The notes: a model not told the origin generated them from the sequence alone. Shown: positions 1 through 6,118, counted from the first letter of the stretch. The stretch: 8,020 bases of DNA from Clostridia bacterium (GCA_900767495.1 CAAFZH010000112.1:1-8020); one strand, 5' to 3'. Numbers and translations are program-made.

Positions 1-25
1 GCAAGTTTGCTCGCTCGGCATTGAC
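1..25 (-). repeat. Dispersed repeat, inverted partner of the copy near 7926-7950
   Basis: The first 25 bases are the reverse complement of 7926-7950 with one mismatch (G at position 13, where the other copy gives A). The repeat probably continues to the left beyond the window, because the right-hand copy extends into a hairpin. The match ends after the GTCAATGCC-type end of the repeat. It is non-coding and looks like one member of a dispersed intergenic repeat family. Confidence 0.8.
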
Positions 26-56
26 GGGAAACAGTTGTCCCCCTTCGGATTTTCGC

Positions 57-77
57 TGCGCCTTTTTTAAAGGCGCA
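57..77. repeat. Perfect 9-bp inverted repeat (hairpin)
   Basis: TGCGCCTTT (57-65) pairs with AAAGGCGCA (69-77) around a TTT loop. Neither side is followed by a T-run, so it is not a convincing intrinsic terminator for either strand. It lies in the gene-free first 236 bases. Confidence 0.55.
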
Positions 78-121
78 ATTAGAACTGACACGATTATATT
101 TCCGTTTTATCAGTTGTTCAA

Positions 122-152
122 GGGGATTGCCACGCCTGCGGCTCGCAATGAC
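122..152 (-). repeat. Intergenic GTCATTGCGAGC-type repeat, minus-strand copy
   Basis: On the minus strand it begins GTCATTGCGAGCC and ends GGCGTGGCAATCCCC. The same ends recur at 3959-3987, 4029-4064 and 4079-4112, and in diverged form at 165-192. It is oriented head to head with the next copy and lies downstream of the cls-type gene. It could affect 3' ends of transcripts, but no T-run supports a terminator. Confidence 0.7.
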
Positions 153-164
153 ACTCTTTTTTTC

Positions 165-192
165 GTCATATTGAGCGCAAGCGAAATATCCC
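165..192 (+). repeat. Diverged intergenic repeat (GTCATATTGAGCG...ATATCCC), plus-strand copy
   Basis: It begins GTCATATTGAGCGCAAGCG and ends AAATATCCC. It has the same layout as the GTCATTGCGAGC repeats: GTCAT start, GAGCG core and a pyrimidine-rich CCC end. Only 12 bases separate it from the opposite-strand copy at 122-152, so the two form a larger imperfect palindrome. A separate 10-bp palindrome, CACTTAAGTG, follows at 195-204. Confidence 0.6.
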
Positions 193-236
193 ACCACTTA
201 AGTGAAAAAGTAAAATTTATACGACTTTAACAGCCT

Positions 237-1781
237 TTACACGAGCGGGGCGAAAGGCGTCATTAAATACTTTATCACCGTTTCAAACGGATTTAGTTTA
301 AGCGACTTTTTATCCGCCGCCACGCATTGCTCTTTAAAAAGCGTGCAAAAGTCGTTATATATCACGCTTATCGCGTCTTTACAAGTAAACACCGCGCCGC
401 ACTCGAAGTGATGCACGAACGATCTGAAATCGAGATTGACCGTACCCGAAAAGGCTATTTCGTCGTCGCAGACCATAGTTTTTGAATGGACGAAACCGTC
501 GCGGTAAAAATAAATTTTAACGCCAGCATCCAAAAGTCTGGAACAACCGTACCGCGTAAGCACGTAAACGGTTTTTTTGTCGGGTTTTTGCGGAATTATA
601 AGTCTTACGTCCACACCGCGGCGCGCGGCGTTTATAAGCGCGTCCGAAACGTCGTTATCGACGATAAAATACGGCGCGGCAAAATAAATATATTTTTTCG
701 CGCCGTAAATCGCGTTCATAAAAGTTTTTTCGCTTATATGCTCGTAAGTTATCGGCGCGGGCGAATCGCCGAACGGCATAACAAATCCGCCGCCGTAGAA
801 TTTATCGTGCGAAGAGCAGATAAAATCGTCCTCTTTAAGTTCCCTGCCGCTCATATTGAAAAGTTGTATAAACAGTCTTACGAAACTGTCTGCGGCAGTC
901 CCCTCAACCATTATTCCGCTGTCGAGCCACCTGCCGTAAGGGTGAGTAACGTTTATATACTCGTCCGCGATATTCACGCCGCCCGTAAAGGCGACTTTTC
1001 CGTCTATTACGGCAATTTTTCTGTGGTCGCGGTTATTGTGGCAAATGGAAACTATAGGCACGAATTTGTTGAATTTTCTCGCGTCTATGCCCTCGGCGCG
1101 TAACTTTTTATAAAATCCCGAAGACACCTTGAAAACGCTGCCCACGTCGTCGTACATAAGGTATACGTTCACGCCCGACGCGATTTTTTTAAGCAGTATT
1201 TCGTGTATACCGTCCCACATCGCGCCTTCTTCTATAATAAAATATTCCAAAAAAATATACTTTTCGGCTTTTAAAAGTTGTTTGCAGAGTTGCCCGAAAT
1301 ATTCCTCGCCCGTTTTAAGGTAAGTTACGCGCGAATCGTTATAAACGGGTAAAGACGTGGCGTTTCGTAAATACTTAAAAACCCCGCACTTATCGGGTAC
1401 GCTTTCTTCAAGCGCGGCAAGCACCTCTTTCTGGTTATACATCGCCTCGTGATGTTCGTTATAAATCGCCCGATATTTGCGCGCCTGCTTACGGCTTAAC
1501 TTTAAATTACCGAAAGTAAGGTAGCACATACACCCCGCAAACGGAAATAAAAGGCACACTATAATCCACGGCAGTTTATACACCGCCGCGTTATCGCGAT
1601 TGATTATATACGCAAGTATCGCACCCATGAGGATGTACCCTATGATGGACGACCACCACAACTTGCTTGCGAGTTCGTAAAACAGCACCCACATAAGCAC
1701 GGCTTGCAAAATTATACTCAGCGCAATAATCGTAAATCTTGAAAATAATAGTCTTTTGTTTCTTTTTTTCTTGGTTTTCAT
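237..1781 (-). CDS. cls: Cardiolipin synthase-type phospholipase D family protein
   Basis: A 514-residue membrane phospholipid synthase, predicted to join two phosphatidylglycerol molecules into cardiolipin at the cytoplasmic membrane. Visible features: a very basic N-terminus (residues 2-12), hydrophobic segments at about 16-37 and 44-60, and a third at 71-91 in the conserved PLDc_N context PWIIVCLLFPFAG. Two catalytic HKD motifs follow: HRKIAVIDG (H253, K255, D260) with a GGVN tail at 267-270, and HSKTMVCDD (H432, K434, D439) with SGTVN after it. Both motifs are intact and the length is normal for bacterial Cls. The gene lies 59 bp downstream of htpG on the same strand. No Shine-Dalgarno sequence is seen: the 12 bases before the ATG are A/T only and directly abut a 15-bp stem-loop. 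The ATG is kept because the basic stretch plus first membrane segment fits the family. No separate promoter is evident, so read-through from htpG is possible. Family assignment is secure; exact substrate is inferred. Confidence 0.92.
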   Translation of the reverse strand: MKTKKKRNKRLLFSRFTIIALSIILQAVLMWVLFYELASKLWWSSIIGYILMGAILAYIINRDNAAVYKLPWIIVCLLFPFAGCMCYLTFGNLKLSRKQARKYRAIYNEHHEAMYNQKEVLAALEESVPDKCGVFKYLRNATSLPVYNDSRVTYLKTGEEYFGQLCKQLLKAEKYIFLEYFIIEEGAMWDGIHEILLKKIASGVNVYLMYDDVGSVFKVSSGFYKKLRAEGIDARKFNKFVPIVSICHNNRDHRKIAVIDGKVAFTGGVNIADEYINVTHPYGRWLDSGIMVEGTAADSFVRLFIQLFNMSGRELKEDDFICSSHDKFYGGGFVMPFGDSPAPITYEHISEKTFMNAIYGAKKYIYFAAPYFIVDNDVSDALINAARRGVDVRLIIPQKPDKKTVYVLTRYGCSRLLDAGVKIYFYRDGFVHSKTMVCDDEIAFSGTVNLDFRSFVHHFECGAVFTCKDAISVIYNDFCTLFKEQCVAADKKSLKLNPFETVIKYLMTPFAPLV

Positions 1782-1793
1782 TTTTATAAATAT

Positions 1794-1827
1794 GCCGTTA
1801 ATCGCCTTGTATAAGGCGATTAACGGC
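1794..1827 (-). terminator. Perfect 15-bp stem-loop between htpG and cls
   Basis: GCCGTTAATCGCCTT (1794-1808) pairs perfectly with AAGGCGATTAACGGC (1813-1827) around a four-base loop. Read on the minus strand it follows the htpG stop by 13 bases, so it is a likely htpG terminator, but the bases after it (ATATTTATAAAA) are only a weak U-tract. Termination may therefore be partial and let transcription into cls. The stem ends 12 bases before the cls start, so an effect on cls translation is also possible. Confidence 0.6.
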
Positions 1828-1840
1828 GCAAATTAAATTT

Positions 1841-3724
1841 TTATTCTGCCAGAAGTTTAAATAACTTATCCGTTACGGCGGTGGGGTCTTCTATCGCAAG
1901 TCCAGCGACAAGCCTTGCCGACTGATACAAAACGTCCGCGTAATCGGCTACCGATTCGGGGTCTTTCTCAAACGCCGCTTTAAGTTTTGCGTACACGGGG
2001 TGATCGGAATTTATTTCCAACACTTTGGTCGCCTTTACGTTGCCGTCGGCGTTGGGCATAGCCGAAAGAACTTTTTCCATCTCGAGCGAAACCTCGCCTT
2101 CGGACGAAAGGCATACCGCGTGATTTTTAATGGCGGTGGAAATTTTCACCTTGCCTACCGCGTTGCCCAAATGCTCTTTAATTTTATCGAGCAGAGCCTT
2201 ATCCGCGGCGGTCTTTTCGTCGTCCTCTTTGCTTGCCGAAACCTCTTCGCTTAAAACGTTCTTAAACTGCTTACCCTCGTATTCGCCGAGCATCTTTATG
2301 GCAAACTCGTCCACGTCGTCGGTAAAGCAAAGCACGTCCGCGCCGTCGTCCAGAACTTTTCCGCTCTGCGGCAAAGCCTTAACGGCCGCAACCGATTTAC
2401 CCGACGCGTAATAAATATATTTATCGTCCGCTTTCATATCCGTAACGTACTCTTTAAGCGTTACGTACTTATCCGTTTTGACGGACTTGAACATTATAAG
2501 GTCCTGCAACAAGTCCTTATTCATTCCCCAACCCGAATACAGACCGTATTTAAGTTGAAGTCCGAAGTTTTTAAAGAATTTGTCGTAAGTTTCGCGGTCG
2601 TTCTTCTGCATATCGAGAAGTTCGTTTTTAATCTTCTTTTCGATATTGCTCTCGATAAGTTGAAGTTGACGGTTATGCTGAATGGTTTCACGCGAGATGT
2701 TAAGCGTGAGTTCGCTGTCCACCAGACCTTTTACGAAACTGAAACAATCGGGCAACAAATCGGCGCATTTGTCGGTGATAAGTACGCCGTCGGTGTAAAG
2801 TTTCAAGCCCTTTTCGTAATTCTTGCCGTAATAGTTATACGGTACGGCGGACGGAATATAAAGGAGCGCTTTATAAGTAACCGCGCCTTCTGCAGAAGTA
2901 TGAATTACGCGGAGCGGATCTTCGTAATCGTAGAAGTTGTCCTTATAAAACTTGTCGTAATCTTCCTTGGTAATTTCGTTTTTGTTCTTCTTCCAGAGGG
3001 GAACCATGGAATTAAGAGTTTCCCATTCTTTATAACTCTCTCTTTCCTTGCCCGCTTTTCTGTCCTCTTCGCTTTGTTCCTTATATTTTGTAACCTGCAT
3101 TTTGATGGGGTAACGGATATAGTCGGAATATTTTTTTACGAGGTTGCGGATTTCGTATTCCTGAAGGAAATTCGAGTATTTTTCGTCGTCGGTATCGGCT
3201 TTGATATGAAGGATAATTTCCGTACCCCTGTCGGCTTTGTCGCAGGGGGCTACGTCGTAACCTTCGGTACCCGTACTCGTCCACACGTTGGCTTCGTCCG
3301 AGCCGAACGCCTTAGAGCGTACTTCCACCTTGTCGGCAACCATAAACGCCGAATAGAAACCTACGCCGAACTGACCTATAACCGAAACGTCGTCGTTTTC
3401 TTTAAGATCCTTGTTCTCTTCCTTAAAAGCAAGCGAGCCGCTCTTTGCGATAGTACCGAGGTTTTCTTCGAGTTCCTTGGCGGTCATACCAATACCGTTA
3501 TCTTTTATGGTAAGCGTTCTCGCGCTTTCGTCGGGGGTAATTTCAATGGCGAAGTCGCTGCGCGTAAGACCCGACAAACCCTCTTTCATTCCTTTAAAAT
3601 AAAGTTTGTCGATAGCGTCCGAACAGTTGGACAATAATTCCCTTAAAAATATCTCCTTATGAGTGTAAATAGAGTTTATCATTAAATCGAGAACTCTTTT
3701 ACTTTGCGTTTTAAAACTTTTCAT
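1841..3724 (-). CDS. htpG: Molecular chaperone HtpG (bacterial Hsp90)
   Basis: Cytosolic ATP-dependent Hsp90 chaperone that acts as a homodimer on client proteins. With the start chosen here it has 627 residues, close to the family's usual 620-630. The N-terminal Bergerat ATPase domain shows RELLSNCSDAIDKL (E29, N33, D36), DNGIGM (75-80) and GQFGVGFYSAF (117-127). The middle domain follows a charged stretch (about 211-235) and contains NISRE (342-346) with the catalytic-loop arginine R345. The C-terminal dimerisation region completes it. An in-frame ATG lies three codons upstream at 3731-3733, but its start codon directly abuts the GGGAG ribosome binding site. The ATG at 3722-3724 sits nine bases from it and gives the MKSFKTQSKRVLDLMINS start that matches HtpG homologues. 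It has its own promoter and a CIRCE element, so HrcA heat-shock control is predicted. The 34-base stem-loop follows its stop. Confidence 0.96.
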   Translation of the reverse strand: MKSFKTQSKRVLDLMINSIYTHKEIFLRELLSNCSDAIDKLYFKGMKEGLSGLTRSDFAIEITPDESARTLTIKDNGIGMTAKELEENLGTIAKSGSLAFKEENKDLKENDDVSVIGQFGVGFYSAFMVADKVEVRSKAFGSDEANVWTSTGTEGYDVAPCDKADRGTEIILHIKADTDDEKYSNFLQEYEIRNLVKKYSDYIRYPIKMQVTKYKEQSEEDRKAGKERESYKEWETLNSMVPLWKKNKNEITKEDYDKFYKDNFYDYEDPLRVIHTSAEGAVTYKALLYIPSAVPYNYYGKNYEKGLKLYTDGVLITDKCADLLPDCFSFVKGLVDSELTLNISRETIQHNRQLQLIESNIEKKIKNELLDMQKNDRETYDKFFKNFGLQLKYGLYSGWGMNKDLLQDLIMFKSVKTDKYVTLKEYVTDMKADDKYIYYASGKSVAAVKALPQSGKVLDDGADVLCFTDDVDEFAIKMLGEYEGKQFKNVLSEEVSASKEDDEKTAADKALLDKIKEHLGNAVGKVKISTAIKNHAVCLSSEGEVSLEMEKVLSAMPNADGNVKATKVLEINSDHPVYAKLKAAFEKDPESVADYADVLYQSARLVAGLAIEDPTAVTDKLFKLLAE

Positions 3725-3733
3725 ACAGTTCAT

Positions 3734-3738
3734 CTCCC
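3734..3738 (-). promoter_or_regulatory. Ribosome binding site that decides the htpG start
   Basis: GGGAG on the minus strand touches the upstream ATG (3731-3733, zero spacing) and is nine bases from the ATG at 3722-3724. The spacing favours the downstream start and a 627-residue HtpG. Confidence 0.65.
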
Positions 3739-3762
3739 GTTAGCAAACGATTTTTACGAGTG

Positions 3763-3789
3763 TTAGCACTCATTTTGTTTAACTGCTAA
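3763..3789. promoter_or_regulatory. CIRCE element (HrcA operator) of htpG
   Basis: TTAGCACTC at 3763-3771 is a perfect left half of the CIRCE consensus TTAGCACTC-N9-GAGTGCTAA. It is followed by exactly nine bases and AACTGCTAA (3781-3789), which matches seven of nine right-half bases. The element covers the predicted htpG transcription start (about 3784), as expected for a repressor site. HrcA binding is known for this element in groE and dnaK operons; control of htpG here is inferred from position. A second small palindrome, GAGTG-TTAG-CACTC (3758-3771), overlaps the left half. Confidence 0.87.
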
Positions 3790-3790
3790 T

Positions 3791-3819
3791 ATTATAAACC
3801 CGAAAATCAAAATTTGCAA
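3791..3819 (-). promoter_or_regulatory. Sigma-A-type promoter of htpG
   Basis: On the minus strand, TTGCAA (-35, 3819-3814) is followed after 17 bases by a perfect TATAAT (-10, 3796-3791). The predicted start near 3784 falls inside the CIRCE element and gives a leader of about 60 bases before the chosen htpG start. Confidence 0.8.
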
Positions 3820-3958
3820 GCGTTTTTATATAGTAAAGAAAATTTTTTTATTTTTTCACTTATTTGCTTTCCGCAAATTCCGTTTAAGCCCGATACGACG
3901 TCTTTATCATTAAACTTGCGTCAAAACCTAAAAAGTCGTAACGCAATTGATTTTCCGT

Positions 3959-3987
3959 GTCATCGCGAGCGTTAGCGTGGCGACCCC
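3959..3987 (+). repeat. Intergenic GTCAT-CGCGAGCG repeat, plus-strand copy
   Basis: It begins GTCATCGCGAGCG and ends GCGTGGCGACCCC, close to the 122-152 copy read on the minus strand. It is the first of three copies in alternating orientation within about 155 bases downstream of minE. Confidence 0.7.
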
Positions 3988-4028
3988 CTCGAAAAAGTAC
4001 GCAATATTTACCCCGTATTTTACTCCAA

Positions 4029-4064
4029 GGGATTGCCGCGGTCGCTTTACTCCCTCGCAATGAC
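4029..4064 (-). repeat. Intergenic GTCATTGCGAGG repeat, minus-strand copy
   Basis: On the minus strand it begins GTCATTGCGAGGGAG and ends CGCGGCAATCCC. It is opposite in orientation to its two neighbours at 3959-3987 and 4079-4112, so the cluster can fold into alternative stem-loops. Confidence 0.7.
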
Positions 4065-4078
4065 AAGAAAAATAAACC

Positions 4079-4112
4079 GTCATAGCAAGCGTAGCGCGCA
4101 AGACGATAGGGG
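4079..4112 (+). repeat. Diverged intergenic repeat, plus-strand copy
   Basis: It begins GTCATAGCAAGCGTAGCG and ends ACGATAGGGG. The front half follows the family; the back half is diverged. It lies 16 bases past the minE stop, so the cluster forms the 3' flank of the minDE transcript. Confidence 0.5.
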
Positions 4113-4128
4113 ACACTTCCGAAAAAGC

Positions 4129-4356
4129 CTATTCCGATAAAGTATGAAAAGGTCTTACCGCGTCGGCGAACGCCTCAACCGTTATTTTATATCCGCCCGT
4201 AACCGGCACGACCGAAAGCCTGGGCTTTGCCGTAACGTTAAAATAATCGTTTAGCACGCTGCCCAAATCTCTCTCTATCAAATCCGCGCCTTCCGCGCCG
4301 AAAGCCGTTCTGTCGCTTTCAACTATGCGTTTAAGCCGTTCTATCTCGCTTTTCAT
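4129..4356 (-). CDS. minE: Cell division topological specificity factor MinE, short N-terminus
   Basis: A 75-residue MinE-like protein, the partner that stimulates MinD ATPase and sets the pattern of the division inhibitor. IERLKRIVESDR (5-16) aligns with the MinD-contact helix of E. coli MinE (ERLQIIVAERR), with R7, L8 and I11 in place of R21, L22 and I25. The rest (LIERDLGSVLNDYF, about 26-39, then two beta-like segments at 46-52 and 55-62) fits the topological specificity domain. The protein begins right at the contact helix, so the usual 12-17-residue amphipathic membrane-targeting segment is absent. The frame is open upstream inside minD to 4449, but it offers no ATG, GTG or TTG; only a CTG at 4414-4416. 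The start overlaps the minD stop (ATGA), indicating translational coupling. Position after minD strongly supports the identity despite low length. Confidence 0.8.
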   Translation of the reverse strand: MKSEIERLKRIVESDRTAFGAEGADLIERDLGSVLNDYFNVTAKPRLSVVPVTGGYKITVEAFADAVRPFHTLSE

Positions 4357-5141
4357 AATCCGTTTTTGATTTTCCTCCTTAAATAGCCTATAAATCCGCC
4401 GTATTTGCTCGTACAGTCGTAAATTTTGCGTTTTCCGCTCAATAAGTTATTCGCAAGCAGTTTAAACGCGCGGTAACTCGCCGCCTCGGGCGGAATAAGT
4501 CCCGCGTTGTTTAAAAATACTCCGTCGTCGTCGGGAACAACCCCTAATAAAGGCGCGCGCAAAGTTTTTTCTATCTCTTCGGGCGAAAGCATCGCCCCGC
4601 CCGCAACCAGATCGCCGCGCACTCTGTTTATAACCATTTTTACGGACGAAAGTTTCGCCCCGCGTAAAATGGACAACACTTTGTCGGCGTCGCGCAGACT
4701 CGTAAGTTGCGGAGTTGTAACCACTACCGCCTCGTCCGACGCGCCCACCGCAAGCCGGAACCCCTCGCCCACGCCTGCGGGACAATCGGTTATGATAAAA
4801 TCGAAAACGCCGTCCAAACCCTCGTAAAGTTCCTTTAAGGCGTCGGCGGAAATTTTACCGCCCGACGGACTTCTTACGCACGGCAACACAAACGCGTTTT
4901 TAGCCGACGGACATTCCACTATGGCTTGTTTCGCCCTGCACCTGCCCTCTAAACAATCGACTAAATCGTACACCACGAGATTTTCCACGCCCGTAACCAC
5001 GTCGAGATTGTTCAGCCCCATATCGAGATCCACCACGCACACGCGCTTGCCCGCCGCGCCGAGCCGCGCGCCGAGATTGGCTGCGACGGTAGTTTTACCC
5101 ACTCCGCCCTTGCCCGAAGTAATCACTATTTTTCTTGACAT
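4353..5141 (-). CDS. minD: Septum site-determining ATPase MinD
   Basis: A 262-residue membrane-cycling ATPase that places the division inhibitor. It shows the deviant Walker A motif SGKGGVGKTT (9-18, signature lysine K11 and K16), the switch I region VDLDMGLNNLD (37-47, D38 and D40), and a Walker B/switch II DCPAG (119-123). The C-terminus GFIGYLRRKIKNG (249-261) is a short amphipathic, basic helix, as expected for the MinD membrane-targeting sequence. The length is close to E. coli MinD (270). GGGAG lies six bases before the ATG on the minus strand. It overlaps minE by ATGA and forms a two-gene operon. No minC is next to it: upstream lies the divergent AraC-family gene after 142 bp. The tandem AGG codons for RR near the end also supply the minE Shine-Dalgarno. 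ParA or MinD-like paralogues are the alternative, but the linked minE and the C-terminal helix argue for MinD. Confidence 0.93.
   Translation of the reverse strand: MSRKIVITSGKGGVGKTTVAANLGARLGAAGKRVCVVDLDMGLNNLDVVTGVENLVVYDLVDCLEGRCRAKQAIVECPSAKNAFVLPCVRSPSGGKISADALKELYEGLDGVFDFIITDCPAGVGEGFRLAVGASDEAVVVTTPQLTSLRDADKVLSILRGAKLSSVKMVINRVRGDLVAGGAMLSPEEIEKTLRAPLLGVVPDDDGVFLNNAGLIPPEAASYRAFKLLANNLLSGKRKIYDCTSKYGGFIGYLRRKIKNGL
4374..4380 (-). promoter_or_regulatory. Shine-Dalgarno AAGGAGG for minE, unusually distant
   Basis: A perfect AAGGAGG on the minus strand lies inside the end of minD, where its AGG-AGG encodes the two arginines of the membrane-targeting helix. The minE ATG is 17 bases further on, longer than the usual 5-10. 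No accepted start codon lies in the minE frame at the ideal distance; the only nearby in-frame candidate is an ATT just before the ATG. Translation of minE may therefore depend mainly on coupling to minD termination. Confidence 0.55.
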
Positions 5142-5183
5142 AAAACGCTCCCGAGTGTTTTTTAAAAATGATACCTCTTTTTT

Positions 5184-5242
5184 CGGCTCGGTTTTTAAAA
5201 AGATTTGGCGTTAAATAATATATTTTGTCAAAGGCGGCTCGG
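5184..5242. repeat. Direct repeat CGGCTCGG in the minD/AraC intergenic region
   Basis: CGGCTCGG occurs at 5184-5191 and again at 5235-5242, 51 bases apart, flanking the possible minD promoter and lying upstream of the AraC-gene -35. The spacing, about five helical turns, would suit a regulator operator pair. It is short and GC-rich, so chance is possible. Confidence 0.3.
5203..5231 (-). promoter_or_regulatory. Possible minD promoter (consensus -35, poor -10)
   Basis: On the minus strand a perfect TTGACA (5231-5226) is present, but 17 bases on lies only CCAAAT, three of six consensus bases. The -35 is convincing; the true -10 may be elsewhere in the A/T-rich stretch or need an activator. The leader would be about 55 bases. 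Confidence 0.4.
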
Positions 5243-5248
5243 GCGCGC

Positions 5249-5277
5249 TTGCGAAAAGTAAAAAAATGTGCTAAAAT
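5249..5277 (+). promoter_or_regulatory. Extended -10 promoter of the AraC-family gene
   Basis: TTGCGA (5249-5254) is followed after 17 bases by TAAAAT (5272-5277), with a TGC extended -10 (5269-5271). The expected start, six to eight bases downstream, is 5283-5285, i.e. the A of the ATG at 5284. No Shine-Dalgarno precedes that ATG. A leaderless mRNA is predicted. Confidence 0.6.
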
Positions 5278-5283
5278 TCAGTT

Positions 5284-6102
5284 ATGGAACTCAAAAAAAG
5301 ACTATCCGTAAAGAGTACGGGCAAAATTTTAAGCGGCGACTGCGATCAAATCAACGAATTATATTCGGAAGATTTTTACACGCTCATCTGCTGCAAAACG
5401 GGCGAAATCGATTTAACCGCGCAAACGCCGATAAATTTAAAAAGCGGCGAATGCGCGCTGCTCGATAAAGGTACGCGCGCGGCGTTGAATGCGGAAAACG
5501 CGCGCGCGTTCATTATAGAATTTGATTTTAAAACCGCGATAAAAAGCGTAAACTTTAACCGCGCCGAAAAAACCGACGATTACAGGCGCGCGCTTTTATC
5601 GAAAGCGGAAAACGCCTGCGAAGATTTATTCGGCGATTTGTCGGAATTTAAAGAAAGAGAGTCGCGCGCCGACGCGAACGAACTCTCCGCCCAGATATTA
5701 AAAAATTTGCTCGAACTTTTCCTGTCGGACTTATTCGCGACTAAAAGCGACGAGCAGGAAACTTTCGACGATTTGTTTTTCGGAAAAACGTCGGCGGGCG
5801 CGCTCGCCGCAAAGACTATTTACGAGTATCTTATTCGGCACGCAACCGAAAATTTAAGTCTGGATAAAATAGCCGAGGACACGTTTTTTTCGCCGTCCTA
5901 CGTAAAAAGAGTTTTCAAAAAATATACCGATAAGACGGTTTTCGAGGTTTTAACCGAGATAAAAATAAAAAAAGCCAAACAACTTTTACGGGACGGAAAA
6001 AGCGTAAAAGAAACCGCCGAACTGCTGTCGTTTTGCAATTCGGCGTACTTTGCGGCTTGTTTCAAAAAAGTTACGGGCATAACCCCGTCCGAATTCCGTT
6101 GA
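5284..6102 (+). CDS. AraC/XylS-family transcriptional regulator
   Basis: A 272-residue one-component DNA-binding regulator. The N-terminal part (about 40-68 clearest, GEIDLTAQTPINLKSGE) has the pattern of a cupin-like effector-binding domain. The C-terminal DNA-binding domain (about 176-272) has the two helix-turn-helix units of AraC: LSLDKIAEDTFFSPSYVKRV (191-210) and SVKETAELLSFCNSAYFAAC (240-259). It ends in the conserved GITPSEFR at the very C-terminus, so the protein is complete. No effector can be read from the sequence. It is divergent from minDE with a 142-bp shared region and converges on the gene at 6119-7081. The codons are rich in GCG, CGC and AAA, like its neighbours. The next in-frame context upstream has no better start, and the ATG coincides with the predicted transcription start. 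Targets are unknown; autoregulation or control of minDE from the shared region is only a possibility. Confidence 0.9.
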   Translation: MELKKRLSVKSTGKILSGDCDQINELYSEDFYTLICCKTGEIDLTAQTPINLKSGECALLDKGTRAALNAENARAFIIEFDFKTAIKSVNFNRAEKTDDYRRALLSKAENACEDLFGDLSEFKERESRADANELSAQILKNLLELFLSDLFATKSDEQETFDDLFFGKTSAGALAAKTIYEYLIRHATENLSLDKIAEDTFFSPSYVKRVFKKYTDKTVFEVLTEIKIKKAKQLLRDGKSVKETAELLSFCNSAYFAACFKKVTGITPSEFR

Positions 6103-6118
6103 CGGATCTAATGCGGTT

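Larger units (their letters stand above)
3820..4128. other. Gene-free stretch between htpG promoter and minE
   Basis: No credible gene is seen. Two overlapping minus-strand open frames of about 60 codons here run through the repeat copies, lack a good ribosome binding site and look spurious. The first half (3820-3955) is A/T-rich with no recognised element apart from a weak TACGAC/GTCGTA inverted pair (3894-3899 and 3935-3940). The second half holds three copies of the intergenic repeat. Confidence 0.6.

Noticed and set aside
57..77. Hairpin as terminator of the cls-type gene
   Set aside because: It lies about 160 bases past the stop and has no T-run on the minus strand.
21..230. 69-codon plus-strand open frame at the left edge
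   Set aside because: It crosses two repeat copies and a hairpin, has no ribosome binding site, and its residues are repeat-derived.
486..1103. 205-codon open frame opposite the cls-type gene
   Set aside because: It is antisense to the catalytic HKD region of Cls and shows no recognisable motif or ribosome binding site.
2555..3637. 360-codon open frame opposite htpG
   Set aside because: It lies fully antisense to htpG, whose Hsp90 motifs are certain. Its translation is an F/V-rich mix with no domain pattern, as expected from codon bias.
3884..4116. Two overlapping short minus-strand open frames
   Set aside because: They run through the repeat copies, encode repeat-derived peptides such as SLRGSKATAAIPW, and have no ribosome binding site.
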